A stretch of DNA of 64,000 nucleotides from NCBI RefSeq assembly GCF_024508295.1, contig NZ_CP101990.1, positions 3,069,794-3,133,793 on the forward strand. Direction: 5' to 3'. Under the pieces are notes generated by a model, which was not told the DNA's origin, made no database searches, and saw only the letters and a list, made by a program, of their open reading frames with translations. The stretch comes from Aeromicrobium duanguangcaii. GTDB taxonomy: Bacteria; Actinomycetota; Actinomycetes; Propionibacteriales; Nocardioidaceae. Below, piece by piece: positions 43,776 to 52,232 of the stretch (position 1 is its first letter; every line of letters begins with the position of its first letter). The position numbers were made by a program, and so were the translations under genes.

Positions 43776-45643
43776 CCACCGCGACGAACAGCCTGCCGCT
43801 GCGCATCCGCGAGCGCGCCCAGGACGCCCCCGACCGGGTGGCGATGCGCGAGAAGAACCTCGGCCTGTGGGAAGAGGTCACCTGGGCCGACTACTGGGAG
43901 CGGTCCGCCCTCGTCGGCCACGCCCTGCTGGCGCTGGGTGTCGAGCCCGGCGATCGCGTGGCCGTGCACAGCGAGAACCGCTGCGAGTGGCTCTACTCCG
44001 ACATCGGCATCACCGCCGTCCGCGCGGGGACCGTCGGGCTCTACCCGACCAACCCGGCACCCGAGGTGCTGCACGTGCTGCGCGACTCCGGGTCGTGCGT
44101 CCTCATCGCCGAGGACCAGGAGCAGGTCGACAAGTACCTCGAGATCTCCGACGAGCTGCCCGACCTGCGCACCGTCGTCTACATCGACCCCCGCGGCATC
44201 CGGGGCCGGTACGACGACCCGCGGCTGATGGCCTGGGACGACTTCATCGCGCTCGGCGAGCAGCACCGCGCGGACCACCCCGACGCCGTCACCGAGCGGC
44301 TCGAGGCGGTCCAGCCCGACGACCTGGCCACCTTGGTCTACACGTCCGGCACGACCGGACCGCCCAAGGGCGCCATGCTGTCGATCTCGAACATCGAGTT
44401 CGTCATCGAGACGCTGCAGAGCGGCGGCGCGTTCGTGGATCCGCCGGCCGGCGACCGCGACCTCGTCGTGTCGTACCTGCCGCTGTGCCACGTGGCCGAG
44501 CGCGTCTTCACGACGTGGTTCAACGCCGCCGTCGGCTCGCAGGTCAACTTCGCCGAGTCGATCGAGACCGTGCAGCAGGCGCTGCGCGAGGTGCAGCCCA
44601 CGCTGTTGTTCGGCGTGCCCCGCATCTGGGAGAAGATCGCCGCCGGCGTCCACATCCGCATGAGCGGCGCCTCGTGGTTCAAGCGCAAGAACTTCGACTT
44701 CTGGATGAAGCGTGCGGCGTGGATCGGCCGGACACTCGTGGCGAACCAGGGCAACCACACCCCCGCCACGCGGGCCGTCTACGCGCTGGGCTGGGTGTGC
44801 CTCTACCGGCCGCTGCGCGAGCGGCTCGGACTGGCGAAGGTCCGGTACGCCGCCTCGGGCGCGGCGCCGATCGCGCCGGAGGTGCTCGAGTTCTTCATGG
44901 GCATCGGCGTGCGCATGCACGAGGTCTACGGCATGACCGAGAACTCCGCGATCGCCACCGCGAACATGGCCGGCCGGGTCCGCGTCGGAACCGTCGGCGA
45001 GCCCCAGATCGGCACCGAGGTCCGGATCGACGACGAGACCGGCGAGATCCTCACCCGCCACCGCGGCACGTTCGCCGGCTACTGGAACAACCCCGAGGCG
45101 ACGGCTCGCACGATCGACGCCGACGGCTGGCTGCACACCGGTGACGTCGGCGAGTGGATCGACGGCACGCACGTCAAGATCACGGATCGGATCAAGGACA
45201 TCATCATCACCGCGGGCGGCAAGAACATCAGCCCCAGCGAGATCGAGAACAGCCTCAAGTCGTCCCCCTACATCAAGGAGGCGATCGTGATCGGCGACCG
45301 TCGCAAGTACCTGACGGCCCTGATCGGCATCGAGCTCGACACGGTCGGCAACTGGGCCCAGGAGCGCAAGCTCGGGTTCACCACCTACCGCGACCTGTCG
45401 GAGAAGACCGAGGTCATCGCGCTGGTGCAGACGATCGTCGACGAGACGAACCGCAAGTTCGCCAGCGTCGAGACGATCAAGCGCTTCGCGATGCTGCCCA
45501 AGGAGCTCGACCACGAGCAGGGCGAGTTGACGGCCACGCAGAAGATCAAGCGCTCGGCCATCAGCGAGCGGTTCGCCGAGGCCATCGAGGGCCTCTACTC
45601 CGACGCGGACCGCGTCGCCTCCAGCGAAGAGGTGAAGGCATGA
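43772..45643 (+). CDS. Long-chain acyl-CoA ligase (AMP-forming)
   Basis: A 623-residue ANL-superfamily enzyme that activates a carboxylic acid as acyl-AMP and then acyl-CoA. The P-loop-like YTSGTTGPPKGAML lies near residue 190. Also visible are YLPLCHVAERVFT, AASGAAPIAPEVLEFF, VYGMTENS, GWLHTGDVG and ITAGGKNISPSEIEN, typical of fatty-acyl ligases. It sits inside a Liv transporter operon with overlaps at both ends, so its substrate is probably the acid taken up by that transporter. Aromatic, branched or fatty acids are all possible. Confidence 0.92.
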   Translation: MTTATNSLPLRIRERAQDAPDRVAMREKNLGLWEEVTWADYWERSALVGHALLALGVEPGDRVAVHSENRCEWLYSDIGITAVRAGTVGLYPTNPAPEVLHVLRDSGSCVLIAEDQEQVDKYLEISDELPDLRTVVYIDPRGIRGRYDDPRLMAWDDFIALGEQHRADHPDAVTERLEAVQPDDLATLVYTSGTTGPPKGAMLSISNIEFVIETLQSGGAFVDPPAGDRDLVVSYLPLCHVAERVFTTWFNAAVGSQVNFAESIETVQQALREVQPTLLFGVPRIWEKIAAGVHIRMSGASWFKRKNFDFWMKRAAWIGRTLVANQGNHTPATRAVYALGWVCLYRPLRERLGLAKVRYAASGAAPIAPEVLEFFMGIGVRMHEVYGMTENSAIATANMAGRVRVGTVGEPQIGTEVRIDDETGEILTRHRGTFAGYWNNPEATARTIDADGWLHTGDVGEWIDGTHVKITDRIKDIIITAGGKNISPSEIENSLKSSPYIKEAIVIGDRRKYLTALIGIELDTVGNWAQERKLGFTTYRDLSEKTEVIALVQTIVDETNRKFASVETIKRFAMLPKELDHEQGELTATQKIKRSAISERFAEAIEGLYSDADRVASSEEVKA

Positions 45644-45723
45644 GCGAGCGCCAGCGAGTGATCATCGAGACGGGAATGCCGACGCCTTCCTACCGTGGCT
45701 TCTTCCAGGAGGTGTCGGCATGA
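45640..45723 (+). CDS. 27-residue mini-ORF bridging ligase and livH genes (copy A)
   Basis: The ATG overlaps the ligase stop and the TGA overlaps the livH ATG, both ATGA. The unit is 84 bases and has SERQRV at 2-7, Met13-Pro14, Pro16, Tyr18-Arg19, Phe22, Val25 and Ala27, as in copy B at 28958-29041. By hand count about 58 of 84 bases agree, mostly at the two ends. Probably either a translated coupling peptide or a repeated element tolerated because its length and ends keep the operon coupled. Function unknown. Confidence 0.4.
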   Translation: MSERQRVIIETGMPTPSYRGFFQEVSA

Positions 45724-46616
45724 CGACGTTCCTGCAGTCCGTCCTCAACGGGTTCGCCCAAGGATCGATCTACGCCCTGCTCGCGCTGGGCTACGTGATG
45801 ATCTACAAGGCCACTCACGTCATCAGCTTCGCCCAGCCGGCGCTCATGGTCTGTGGCGGCCTCTTCGGCTACCACGCCACGAGCGAGTGGGGCCTGTCGT
45901 TCTGGCCCGCCCTGATCGTGGCGGTCCTGATGGGCGCGGTGCTGGGCATGCTCGTCGAGCGCCTGGCGCTGCGGCCCATGGTCGGCAAGCCGGTGTTCAC
46001 CCTGGCGATCATCACGATCGGCGTCGACATCGTGCTGCGCATCCTGGCGAACCGGTACATGGGCCCGGACCCGCGCTCGGTGCCCTACCCCAGCGGCAGC
46101 CAGCGGCTGGAGTTCTGGGGCCTGTCCATCTCGCAGCAGCGGCTGGGACTCATCGTCGTCACCGCCGTGACCGTGGCCGCGCTGGCCCTGTTCTTCCGGT
46201 ACGCCAAGACCGGCCTCGCCATGCGGGCCACCGCGCTGAACCAGGAGACGGCCCTGGCCCAGGGCATCCGGGTCGGCACGATGTTCGCGCTGGCCTGGGC
46301 GATCGCGGGCGGACTGGCCGCCATCGCCGGCACGTTCGTGGCCGCCACGGGCGCCGGCATGGAGCAGAACACGTGGATCATCGCGCTCAAGGCGCTGCCG
46401 GCGATCATCATCGGCGGCCTCGACAGCATCCCCGGCGCCGTGATCGGTGGCCTGGCGGTCGGCCTGGTCGAGTCGATCACCGCGGTCTTCCAGCCCGACG
46501 TCGCCCCGTGGCTGGGCAACAACTTCGCGCTGGTCGCGCCCTACGCCCTGATGTTCCTGGTGTTGCTGGTCAAACCGTATGGACTCTTCGGCACGAAGGA
46601 GGTGGAGCGGGTATGA
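45720..46616 (+). CDS. livH: Branched-chain/carboxylate ABC transporter permease (LivH)
   Basis: 298 residues with about eight membrane helices. FLQSVLNGFAQGSIYALLALGYVMIYKATHVISFAQPALMV is the LivH N-terminus; AMRATALNQETALAQGIRVG and GGLDSIPGAVIGGLAVGLVES are conserved coupling and helix motifs. Forms the membrane channel with LivM. Its ATG overlaps the mini-ORF stop, and its stop overlaps the livM ATG. Confidence 0.92.
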   Translation: MTTFLQSVLNGFAQGSIYALLALGYVMIYKATHVISFAQPALMVCGGLFGYHATSEWGLSFWPALIVAVLMGAVLGMLVERLALRPMVGKPVFTLAIITIGVDIVLRILANRYMGPDPRSVPYPSGSQRLEFWGLSISQQRLGLIVVTAVTVAALALFFRYAKTGLAMRATALNQETALAQGIRVGTMFALAWAIAGGLAAIAGTFVAATGAGMEQNTWIIALKALPAIIIGGLDSIPGAVIGGLAVGLVESITAVFQPDVAPWLGNNFALVAPYALMFLVLLVKPYGLFGTKEVERV

Positions 46617-47749
46617 CGATGCTGCGCACCGCGCCCTCCACCCGAGGCAGGAAGTCGACCGGCGTCCGCGGCCGTCCCCTGCTGCGCACGAGCTACGAGC
46701 AGGACCTGACCCTGGCCAACACCGGGGCCAAGCGTCGCGGCGTCGTCGCCCTGGTCATCGCCTCGTTCGTCGTGCCGTTCCTGCTCGCCGACGACCTGCT
46801 GCAGGTGCTGGCGCTCGGCATGATCTCGGCCGTCGGCGCGATCGGCCTCAACCTGGTCACGGGCTATGCCGGGCAGGTCTCGCTCGGCCACGCCTTCTTC
46901 ATCGGCGTGGGCGCCTACACCGGAGCCGTCCTCGGTGGCGATCCCGACGGCGCGATGCTCGGCTACGGGCTGCCGATGTGGATCTGGCTGCCGGCCGCCG
47001 GTGTCGTCGCCGCCGTCGCGGGCCTCATCGTCGGTCCCCTGGCGGTGCGGCTGCGCGGGCTCTACCTCGCGATCGTCACGCTCGGCCTGGTGTTCCTGGG
47101 CGACCACATCTTCCGCGAGGCCCGCGACATCACCGGCGGCCCCGGCGTGGGTCGCCGCGGCGCCGAGCTGGAGCTGTTCGGCATCGACTTCGCCTCCATC
47201 GAGCCGATCTCCGGACTGACCCGCGGCCAGGCGCAGTTCTTCCTGGCGCTGGTGTTCCTCATCATCTTCGCGATCCTGGGCCGCAACATCGCGCGCTCGG
47301 GAGTGGGCCGAGCGTTCGGCGCCGTGCGCGACCGCGACGTCGCGGCGGCGGTCATCGGCGTGGACCTGACCAAGTACAAGGTCATGGCGTTCGCGATGTC
47401 GTCGTTCTTCGCCGGCGTCACCGGCGCGCTCTACTACGCCGTGATCGGCGTCTTCGAGCCCGGCGCGTTCAGCCTGCTGCTCTCGATCCAGTACCTCGCG
47501 ATGGTGCTGATCGGCGGCGTGGCCACGATCAGCGGCTCGATCATGGGCGCCCTGTTCATCGCGCTGCTGCCGCGGATCAGCCAGTTCATCGCGCACTACG
47601 TGCCCGACGGCCTGCTGACGGTGTTCCAGCTCGAGGCGATCCTCTACGGCCTGCTGATCATGGGCTTCCTGATCTTCGAGCCACGAGGACTGTTCGGGAT
47701 CTGGACCCGGATCCGGAACTACTGGAAGGGCTGGCCCTTCTCCTACTAG
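46613..47749 (+). CDS. livM: Branched-chain/carboxylate ABC transporter permease (LivM)
   Basis: 378 residues; about 60 hydrophilic residues precede the first helix. AVGAIGLNLVTGYAGQVSLGHAFFIGVGAYTGA is the LivM signature. GPLAVRLRGLYLAIVTLGLVFL, GRAFGAVRDRDVAAAVIGVDLTKYKVMAFAMSSFFAGVTGALY (coupling loop) and ISGSIMGALFIALLP follow. Overlaps the livH stop by ATGA. The substrate-binding gene follows 66 bases later. Confidence 0.92.
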   Translation: MTMLRTAPSTRGRKSTGVRGRPLLRTSYEQDLTLANTGAKRRGVVALVIASFVVPFLLADDLLQVLALGMISAVGAIGLNLVTGYAGQVSLGHAFFIGVGAYTGAVLGGDPDGAMLGYGLPMWIWLPAAGVVAAVAGLIVGPLAVRLRGLYLAIVTLGLVFLGDHIFREARDITGGPGVGRRGAELELFGIDFASIEPISGLTRGQAQFFLALVFLIIFAILGRNIARSGVGRAFGAVRDRDVAAAVIGVDLTKYKVMAFAMSSFFAGVTGALYYAVIGVFEPGAFSLLLSIQYLAMVLIGGVATISGSIMGALFIALLPRISQFIAHYVPDGLLTVFQLEAILYGLLIMGFLIFEPRGLFGIWTRIRNYWKGWPFSY

Positions 47750-47815
47750 ACCCCGGCCGCGAGGCCGCTGGCGGTGCGACCGCACCGTCGAACCACCCCC
47801 CAGGAGGAAATGAAG

Positions 47816-49114
47816 ATGAAGCAACACCGAAGGCTGACCCGCGTGGTCGCCGGTGCGGCGGTGGCGGCACTCGTGCTGACGGGCTGCCGCAGCGGCGGGG
47901 ACGACGAAAGTAGCGCCGGACCGGGCATCACCGAAGAAGCCTGTCCCGATGCCGTGAATAAGGACAACGGCTGCATCTACCTCGGCGTGATCTCCGACCT
48001 CACCAAGGGCCCGTTCGCCCCGCTGGCCGTGCCGATCACGGACGCCCAGAAGGCGTTCTGGAAGAAGGTCAACGACGACGGCGGCGTGGGCGGCTACGAC
48101 GTCAACATCGAGAAGTACATCGCCGACGCCGAGTACAACCCCGAGATCCACAACAAGAAGTACCAGGAGATGCGCAACGACATCCTGGCCCTGGGCCAGA
48201 CGCTCGGCTCCTCGCAGACCCTGGCGATCCTGGAGGACATGAAGGCCGACAACGTCATCGGCGTCCCGGCCTCGTGGAACTCGGCATGGGACTTCGAGGA
48301 CCAGATCATGCAGTCCGGCGCCAGCTACTGCTTCGAGGCCATGAACGGCGTCGACTGGGCGGTCCAGGAGCGCGGCGTCAAGGACAAGGTCCTGGCCATC
48401 CACTACCCGAACGACTACGGCGGAGACGCGGCCGCGGGCGTCGAGGCCGCCGCCAAGGCGAACAACCTCGATTTCACGTCCGTCGAGACCGCCACCGGCC
48501 AGGACAACCAGGCAGGCGCCGTCGCTGCGGTGCTGAAGCAGAAGCCCGACCTGCTCTACATCACGACCGGTCCGGCCGAGATGGCCACGATCCTGGGCGG
48601 CGCCGCGGCCCAGGGCTGGAAGGGCACCGTCGTCGGCTCCAGCCCGACGTGGAACCCTGCGCTGCTGAAGACCGAGGCCGCTCCGGCCCTCCAGGCGATG
48701 TACTTCCAGGCCGGCCCGTGGGGTCCCTGGGGCACTGACTCGCCCGGTCACGACGCCATGCGCAAGGCGCTCGCCGACGTGAAGTCGCCCAGCGACGGCT
48801 ACACCGCCGGCTGGGTGTGGGAGTACCCGCTGCTGGCGGCCCTGAAGTCGGCGGCCGACATGGACGGCGGCGTCACGCGCGAGAACGTCGTCAAGGCGGC
48901 GTCCGAGCTCGAGAGCGTCGACTACGAGGGCATGCTGCCCGACGAGTCGTTCAACAAGAACGGCGAGCCGGAGAAGGTGGCGTGGCGCCAGAGCGTCATC
49001 TCGAAGGTCGACCCGAAGGCGCCCACCGGCGTTTCGATCACCAAGGAGATGGCGGCCGGTCCGACGGCCGAGGGCTTCGACTACAAGGAGCCCTGCTTCG
49101 CCCTGCAGGGCTGA
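47816..49114 (+). CDS. Liv-type ABC transporter substrate-binding lipoprotein (LivK-like)
   Basis: About 432 residues. The signal RRLTRVVAGAAVAALVLTGC is a lipoprotein signal with lipobox VLTGC. The mature part is a periplasmic-binding-protein type 1 fold: IYLGVISDLTKGPFAPLAVPITDAQKAFWKKVNDDGGVGGYDV and GTVVGSSPTWNPALLKTEAAP are typical of Liv/aromatic-acid binding proteins. ATG 47816 follows AGGAGG at the normal distance; the ATG at 47810 is too close. Last gene of the liv operon; the substrate is probably a carboxylic acid activated by the encoded ligase. Confidence 0.88.
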   Translation: MKQHRRLTRVVAGAAVAALVLTGCRSGGDDESSAGPGITEEACPDAVNKDNGCIYLGVISDLTKGPFAPLAVPITDAQKAFWKKVNDDGGVGGYDVNIEKYIADAEYNPEIHNKKYQEMRNDILALGQTLGSSQTLAILEDMKADNVIGVPASWNSAWDFEDQIMQSGASYCFEAMNGVDWAVQERGVKDKVLAIHYPNDYGGDAAAGVEAAAKANNLDFTSVETATGQDNQAGAVAAVLKQKPDLLYITTGPAEMATILGGAAAQGWKGTVVGSSPTWNPALLKTEAAPALQAMYFQAGPWGPWGTDSPGHDAMRKALADVKSPSDGYTAGWVWEYPLLAALKSAADMDGGVTRENVVKAASELESVDYEGMLPDESFNKNGEPEKVAWRQSVISKVDPKAPTGVSITKEMAAGPTAEGFDYKEPCFALQG

Positions 49115-49129
49115 CGCAGGACAGCAGAA

Positions 49130-49158
49130 GGGGCCGGCCCACCAGGGCCGGCCCCTTT
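49130..49158 (+). terminator. liv operon terminator
   Basis: GGGGCCGGCCC and GGGCCGGCCCC form a perfect 11-base-pair stem with an ACCA loop, then TTT. Confidence 0.92.
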
Positions 49159-49174
49159 CGCGTGCCCGAGGCCG

Positions 49175-49451
49175 CTAGGCGACGGTCAGGGTCCGGTCGA
49201 GCGAGAGCTCGGCCAGGAACGGCTCGGCGTGACTGACGACGAGCAGGGCGCCGCGGTAGGACTCCAGCGCCTCGGTGAGGTGGGCGACGCTCGCCAGGTC
49301 GAGGTTGTTGGTCGGCTCGTCCAGCACCAGCGGGACCAGCTGGGCTCGCACCGTCCCAGCGATCGCCACGCGCCGGGGTCTGCGGCAGGTGGGCGAGCCG
49401 GCCGTGCACCTCGACGCCGCCAGTCGTGGGCACCAACTCGCCGATCGGCGG
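49175..49451 (-). pseudogene. Remnant of an ABC-F ATPase
   Basis: Two pieces of an ABC-F-type ATPase lie in different frames. The upstream piece (about 49370-49451) reads IGELVPTTGGVEVHGRLAHLPQTP, the segment after a Walker A. The downstream piece (to the TAG at 49175-49177) reads LVLDEPTNNLDLASVAHLTEAL and LLVVSHAEPFLAEL, the Walker B and switch region. The frame changes between them, and the signature region that should join them is missing. Walker A and the whole first ATPase domain are absent. It lies beyond the stop of the DAO-type gene. Confidence 0.8.
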
Positions 49452-50612
49452 TCAGATGATGTTGAGCTCGGGACGACCGGCGTCCGCCGCGAAGCGCGAG
49501 GCGTGAAGGGGCGCGACGTCGACGAACGGCCGCTTGCCGAGGTGCAGATCGCGCATGACCTCGCCCACCGCAGGCCCCATGAGGAAGCCGTGCCCCGAGA
49601 ACCCGGCGGCGTAGAGGAAGCCGTCGACCGTCTCGGACCGGCCGATCACCGCGTTGTGGTCCGGCGTCATCTCGTACAGGCCGGCCCAGCCGGTCCGGAT
49701 CCCCACGTCGGCGAGGGAGGGGACGCGGCGCTGCATGCAGTCGGCGAGGTCGTCGAGCCACGCCGGATCGCGGTTCAGGTCGAAGCTGCGGGAGTCCGTC
49801 GACTCCGGCGCCCCCATCAGCAGGCCCGGCCCCTCGGCGTGGAAGTAGAAGCCCGTGGCGAAGTCGATCGTGAACGGCGTGTCCGGTCGCGCCTGCGGCA
49901 CCGGCTCGGTGACGACGATCTGGCGGCGCAGCGGCTCGATGGGCAGGTCCTCGCCGACCCACCCCGCGATCTCGCGCGACCAGGCGCCGGCCGCGCAGAC
50001 GACCGTGTCGGTGGCGATCGTGCCTCGCGACGTGTGCACCGCGGTGACGGCGCCGTCCTCGACCTCGATCCCGGTGGCCCGGGTGCCGGTGTGGAGCGTG
50101 GCGCCGGCGCGGCGGGCCGCACGGGCGTATCCCTGCACGACCGACTCCGGGGTGCAGTGGCCGTCCCGGGGCGAGAACAGACCGCCGACGAGACCTTCCG
50201 TGCTGATCAGCGGCGAGAGTCGCGCCGCCTCGGCGACGTCCACGGTGCGGGCCTGCAGTCCCAGGGCCGTCATGAGCTCGGCGTTGCGCTCGAACGCCTC
50301 CATCGTCGCGGCGTCCTGCGCCAGCAGCAGGTAGCCCACCTGGTGCAGGTCGATCTCGGTGTCGAACTCGGCGCCGAAGCGCTCGAACGTCTCGAGGCCG
50401 CGCTGGCCCAGCCGGATGTTGATCTCGTCGGAGAACAGCGCCCGCACCCCGCCGGCGGCCTTGCAGGTCGAACCCTCGCCCAGCGCGTCCCTCTCGACCA
50501 GCACGACGCGCTCGACGCCCGCGGCAGCCAGGTGGAAGGCCGTGCTCAGGCCCATGACCCCGCCCCCGACGACAACGACGTCGGCGTGGCGCGGCACGGC
50601 GATGGTGCCCAT
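49452..50612 (-). CDS. FAD-dependent oxidoreductase, DAO/sarcosine oxidase beta-like
   Basis: 386 residues. The N-terminus HADVVVVGGGVMGLSTAFHLAAAGVERVVLVERDALGEGSTCKAAGG is the FAD-binding fold plus the family's serine-rich loop. The middle contains CTPESVVQGYARAARRAGATLHTGT and VVCAAGAWSREIAGWVG, and the end GLYEMTPDHNAVIGRS and FSGHGFLMGPAVGEVMRDL. These match the sarcosine/dimethylglycine/proline oxidase group. No tetrahydrofolate-binding domain or alpha/gamma subunits are adjacent, so the electron acceptor and substrate are unknown. Confidence 0.85.
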   Translation of the reverse strand: MGTIAVPRHADVVVVGGGVMGLSTAFHLAAAGVERVVLVERDALGEGSTCKAAGGVRALFSDEINIRLGQRGLETFERFGAEFDTEIDLHQVGYLLLAQDAATMEAFERNAELMTALGLQARTVDVAEAARLSPLISTEGLVGGLFSPRDGHCTPESVVQGYARAARRAGATLHTGTRATGIEVEDGAVTAVHTSRGTIATDTVVCAAGAWSREIAGWVGEDLPIEPLRRQIVVTEPVPQARPDTPFTIDFATGFYFHAEGPGLLMGAPESTDSRSFDLNRDPAWLDDLADCMQRRVPSLADVGIRTGWAGLYEMTPDHNAVIGRSETVDGFLYAAGFSGHGFLMGPAVGEVMRDLHLGKRPFVDVAPLHASRFAADAGRPELNII

Positions 50613-50763
50613 CTCGTCCTCCTGGCGCCGGTGCGGGATCGGGGCGCAGGTCCATCATCGGGCCGCTCACGCCGCGGGTCGAGGGTTTCGGGCCCACGGG
50701 CCGCCCCCTGGCGCCCGCCGCACGCGGCCGGCGTCGCCGCGGGGCCCGATAGACTCGACCCTC

Positions 50764-52188
50764 GTGGCCGAACTGACTCCGCACGAGAGAGCGCGACTCG
50801 ACGAGTTGCGCCGCACCCACCCGGTGCTGACCGAGCTGGGTGCCCGTTTCACGGAGGCCGGACACGAGATCGCTCTCGTCGGCGGGCCCGTGCGCGACGC
50901 GCTGCTGGGCCGCGCCGTCACCGACCTGGACTTCACCACCTCGGCCACGCCCGACGAGATCGAGCAGGCGGTCAAGGGTTGGGCCGACGCCACCTGGGAC
51001 GTCGGCCGCGCCTTCGGCACCATCGCGCTGCGCAAGGGCTCCGAGACGCTCGAGATCACCACCTACCGGGCCGACGAGTACGACCCCGACTCGCGCAAGC
51101 CCGTCGTCGCCTTCGGCACCAACCTCAACGACGACCTCGCGCGGCGCGACTTCACCGTGAACGCGATGGCCGTGCGGCTGCCCGACCTGGAGTTCGTCGA
51201 CGTCCACGGCGGCATCGACGACCTCGCCGACCGCACGATCCGCACCCCGATCGGCCCTGCCATCTCGTTCGGCGACGACCCGCTGCGGATGATGCGCGCG
51301 GCCCGGTTCGTGGGTCAGCTCGGCTTCATCACCGCGCCCGACGTCGCCGTGGCGATGGCGGAGATGGCCGACCGCATCGAGATCGTCTCGGCCGAGCGGG
51401 TCCGCGACGAGCTCAACAAGCTGCTGCTCTCGGACCACCCCGTCGACGGCCTGCGCGTCCTGGTCGACACCGGTCTGGCCGAGCGCGTGCTGCCCGAGCT
51501 GCCGGCGCTGCAGCTCGAGCGCGACGAGCACCACCGGCACAAGGACGTCTACGAGCACTCGCTGACCGTGCTCGAGCAGGCGATCGACCTCGAGCACCGC
51601 CTCGACGAGCGTCCCGACCTGACGATCCGGCTGGCGGCGCTGCTGCACGACATCGGCAAGCCCCGCACCCGGCGGTTCCAGGACGACGGCACCGTCACGT
51701 TCCACCACCACGACGTCGTGGGCGCCAAGCTGGTGCGCAAGCGGATGCGCGCGCTGCGGTACTCCAACGACATCATCGACGACGTCGCGATGCTGGTCGA
51801 GCTGCACCTGCGCTTCCACGGCTACGGCACCGGCGAGTGGACCGACTCGGCGGTGCGACGCTACGTGCGCGACGCCGGCGACCAGCTCGAGCGGCTGCAC
51901 ATCCTGACCCGCGCCGACAGCACCACGCGCAACCAGCGCAAGGCGCTGCGGCTCCAGCGCACCTACGACGAGCTCGAGACGCGCATCTCGCAGCTCGCCG
52001 CCCAGGAGGAGTTGCAGTCCATCCGGCCCGACCTCGACGGCAACCGGATCATGGAGGTCCTGGACATCGGACCGGGCCGCGAGGTGGGCGAGGCGTACCG
52101 CTTCCTGCTCGACCTGCGCATGGACCGCGGACCACTGCCCGAGGAGCAGGCGATCGAGGCGTTGCGGTCCTGGTGGGCCGCCCGCTGA
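50764..52188 (+). CDS. pcnA: CCA tRNA nucleotidyltransferase
   Basis: A 474-residue enzyme that adds or repairs the 3' CCA of tRNAs. The nucleotidyltransferase head has EIALVGGPVRDALLGRAVTDLDFTT (GG and DxD motifs) and LARRDFTVNAMAV; next are FGDDPLRMMRAARF and an HD domain (RDEHHRHKDVYEHS, LLHDIGKP). Typical of actinobacterial PcnA (Rv3907c-like). The GTG at 50764 lies nine bases after a TAGACT hexamer, which suggests leaderless translation. Divergent from the DAO-type gene. Confidence 0.95.
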   Translation: MAELTPHERARLDELRRTHPVLTELGARFTEAGHEIALVGGPVRDALLGRAVTDLDFTTSATPDEIEQAVKGWADATWDVGRAFGTIALRKGSETLEITTYRADEYDPDSRKPVVAFGTNLNDDLARRDFTVNAMAVRLPDLEFVDVHGGIDDLADRTIRTPIGPAISFGDDPLRMMRAARFVGQLGFITAPDVAVAMAEMADRIEIVSAERVRDELNKLLLSDHPVDGLRVLVDTGLAERVLPELPALQLERDEHHRHKDVYEHSLTVLEQAIDLEHRLDERPDLTIRLAALLHDIGKPRTRRFQDDGTVTFHHHDVVGAKLVRKRMRALRYSNDIIDDVAMLVELHLRFHGYGTGEWTDSAVRRYVRDAGDQLERLHILTRADSTTRNQRKALRLQRTYDELETRISQLAAQEELQSIRPDLDGNRIMEVLDIGPGREVGEAYRFLLDLRMDRGPLPEEQAIEALRSWWAAR

Positions 52189-52232
52189 GTCGCCGGGCCC
52201 GGTTCCGCCACCGCGCCCACTACGATGACGTG

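Noticed and set aside
45640..45723. Mini-ORF as an N-terminal extension of LivH
   Set aside because: It ends in its own TGA in a different frame from livH, and LivH begins with its normal N-terminus at 45720.
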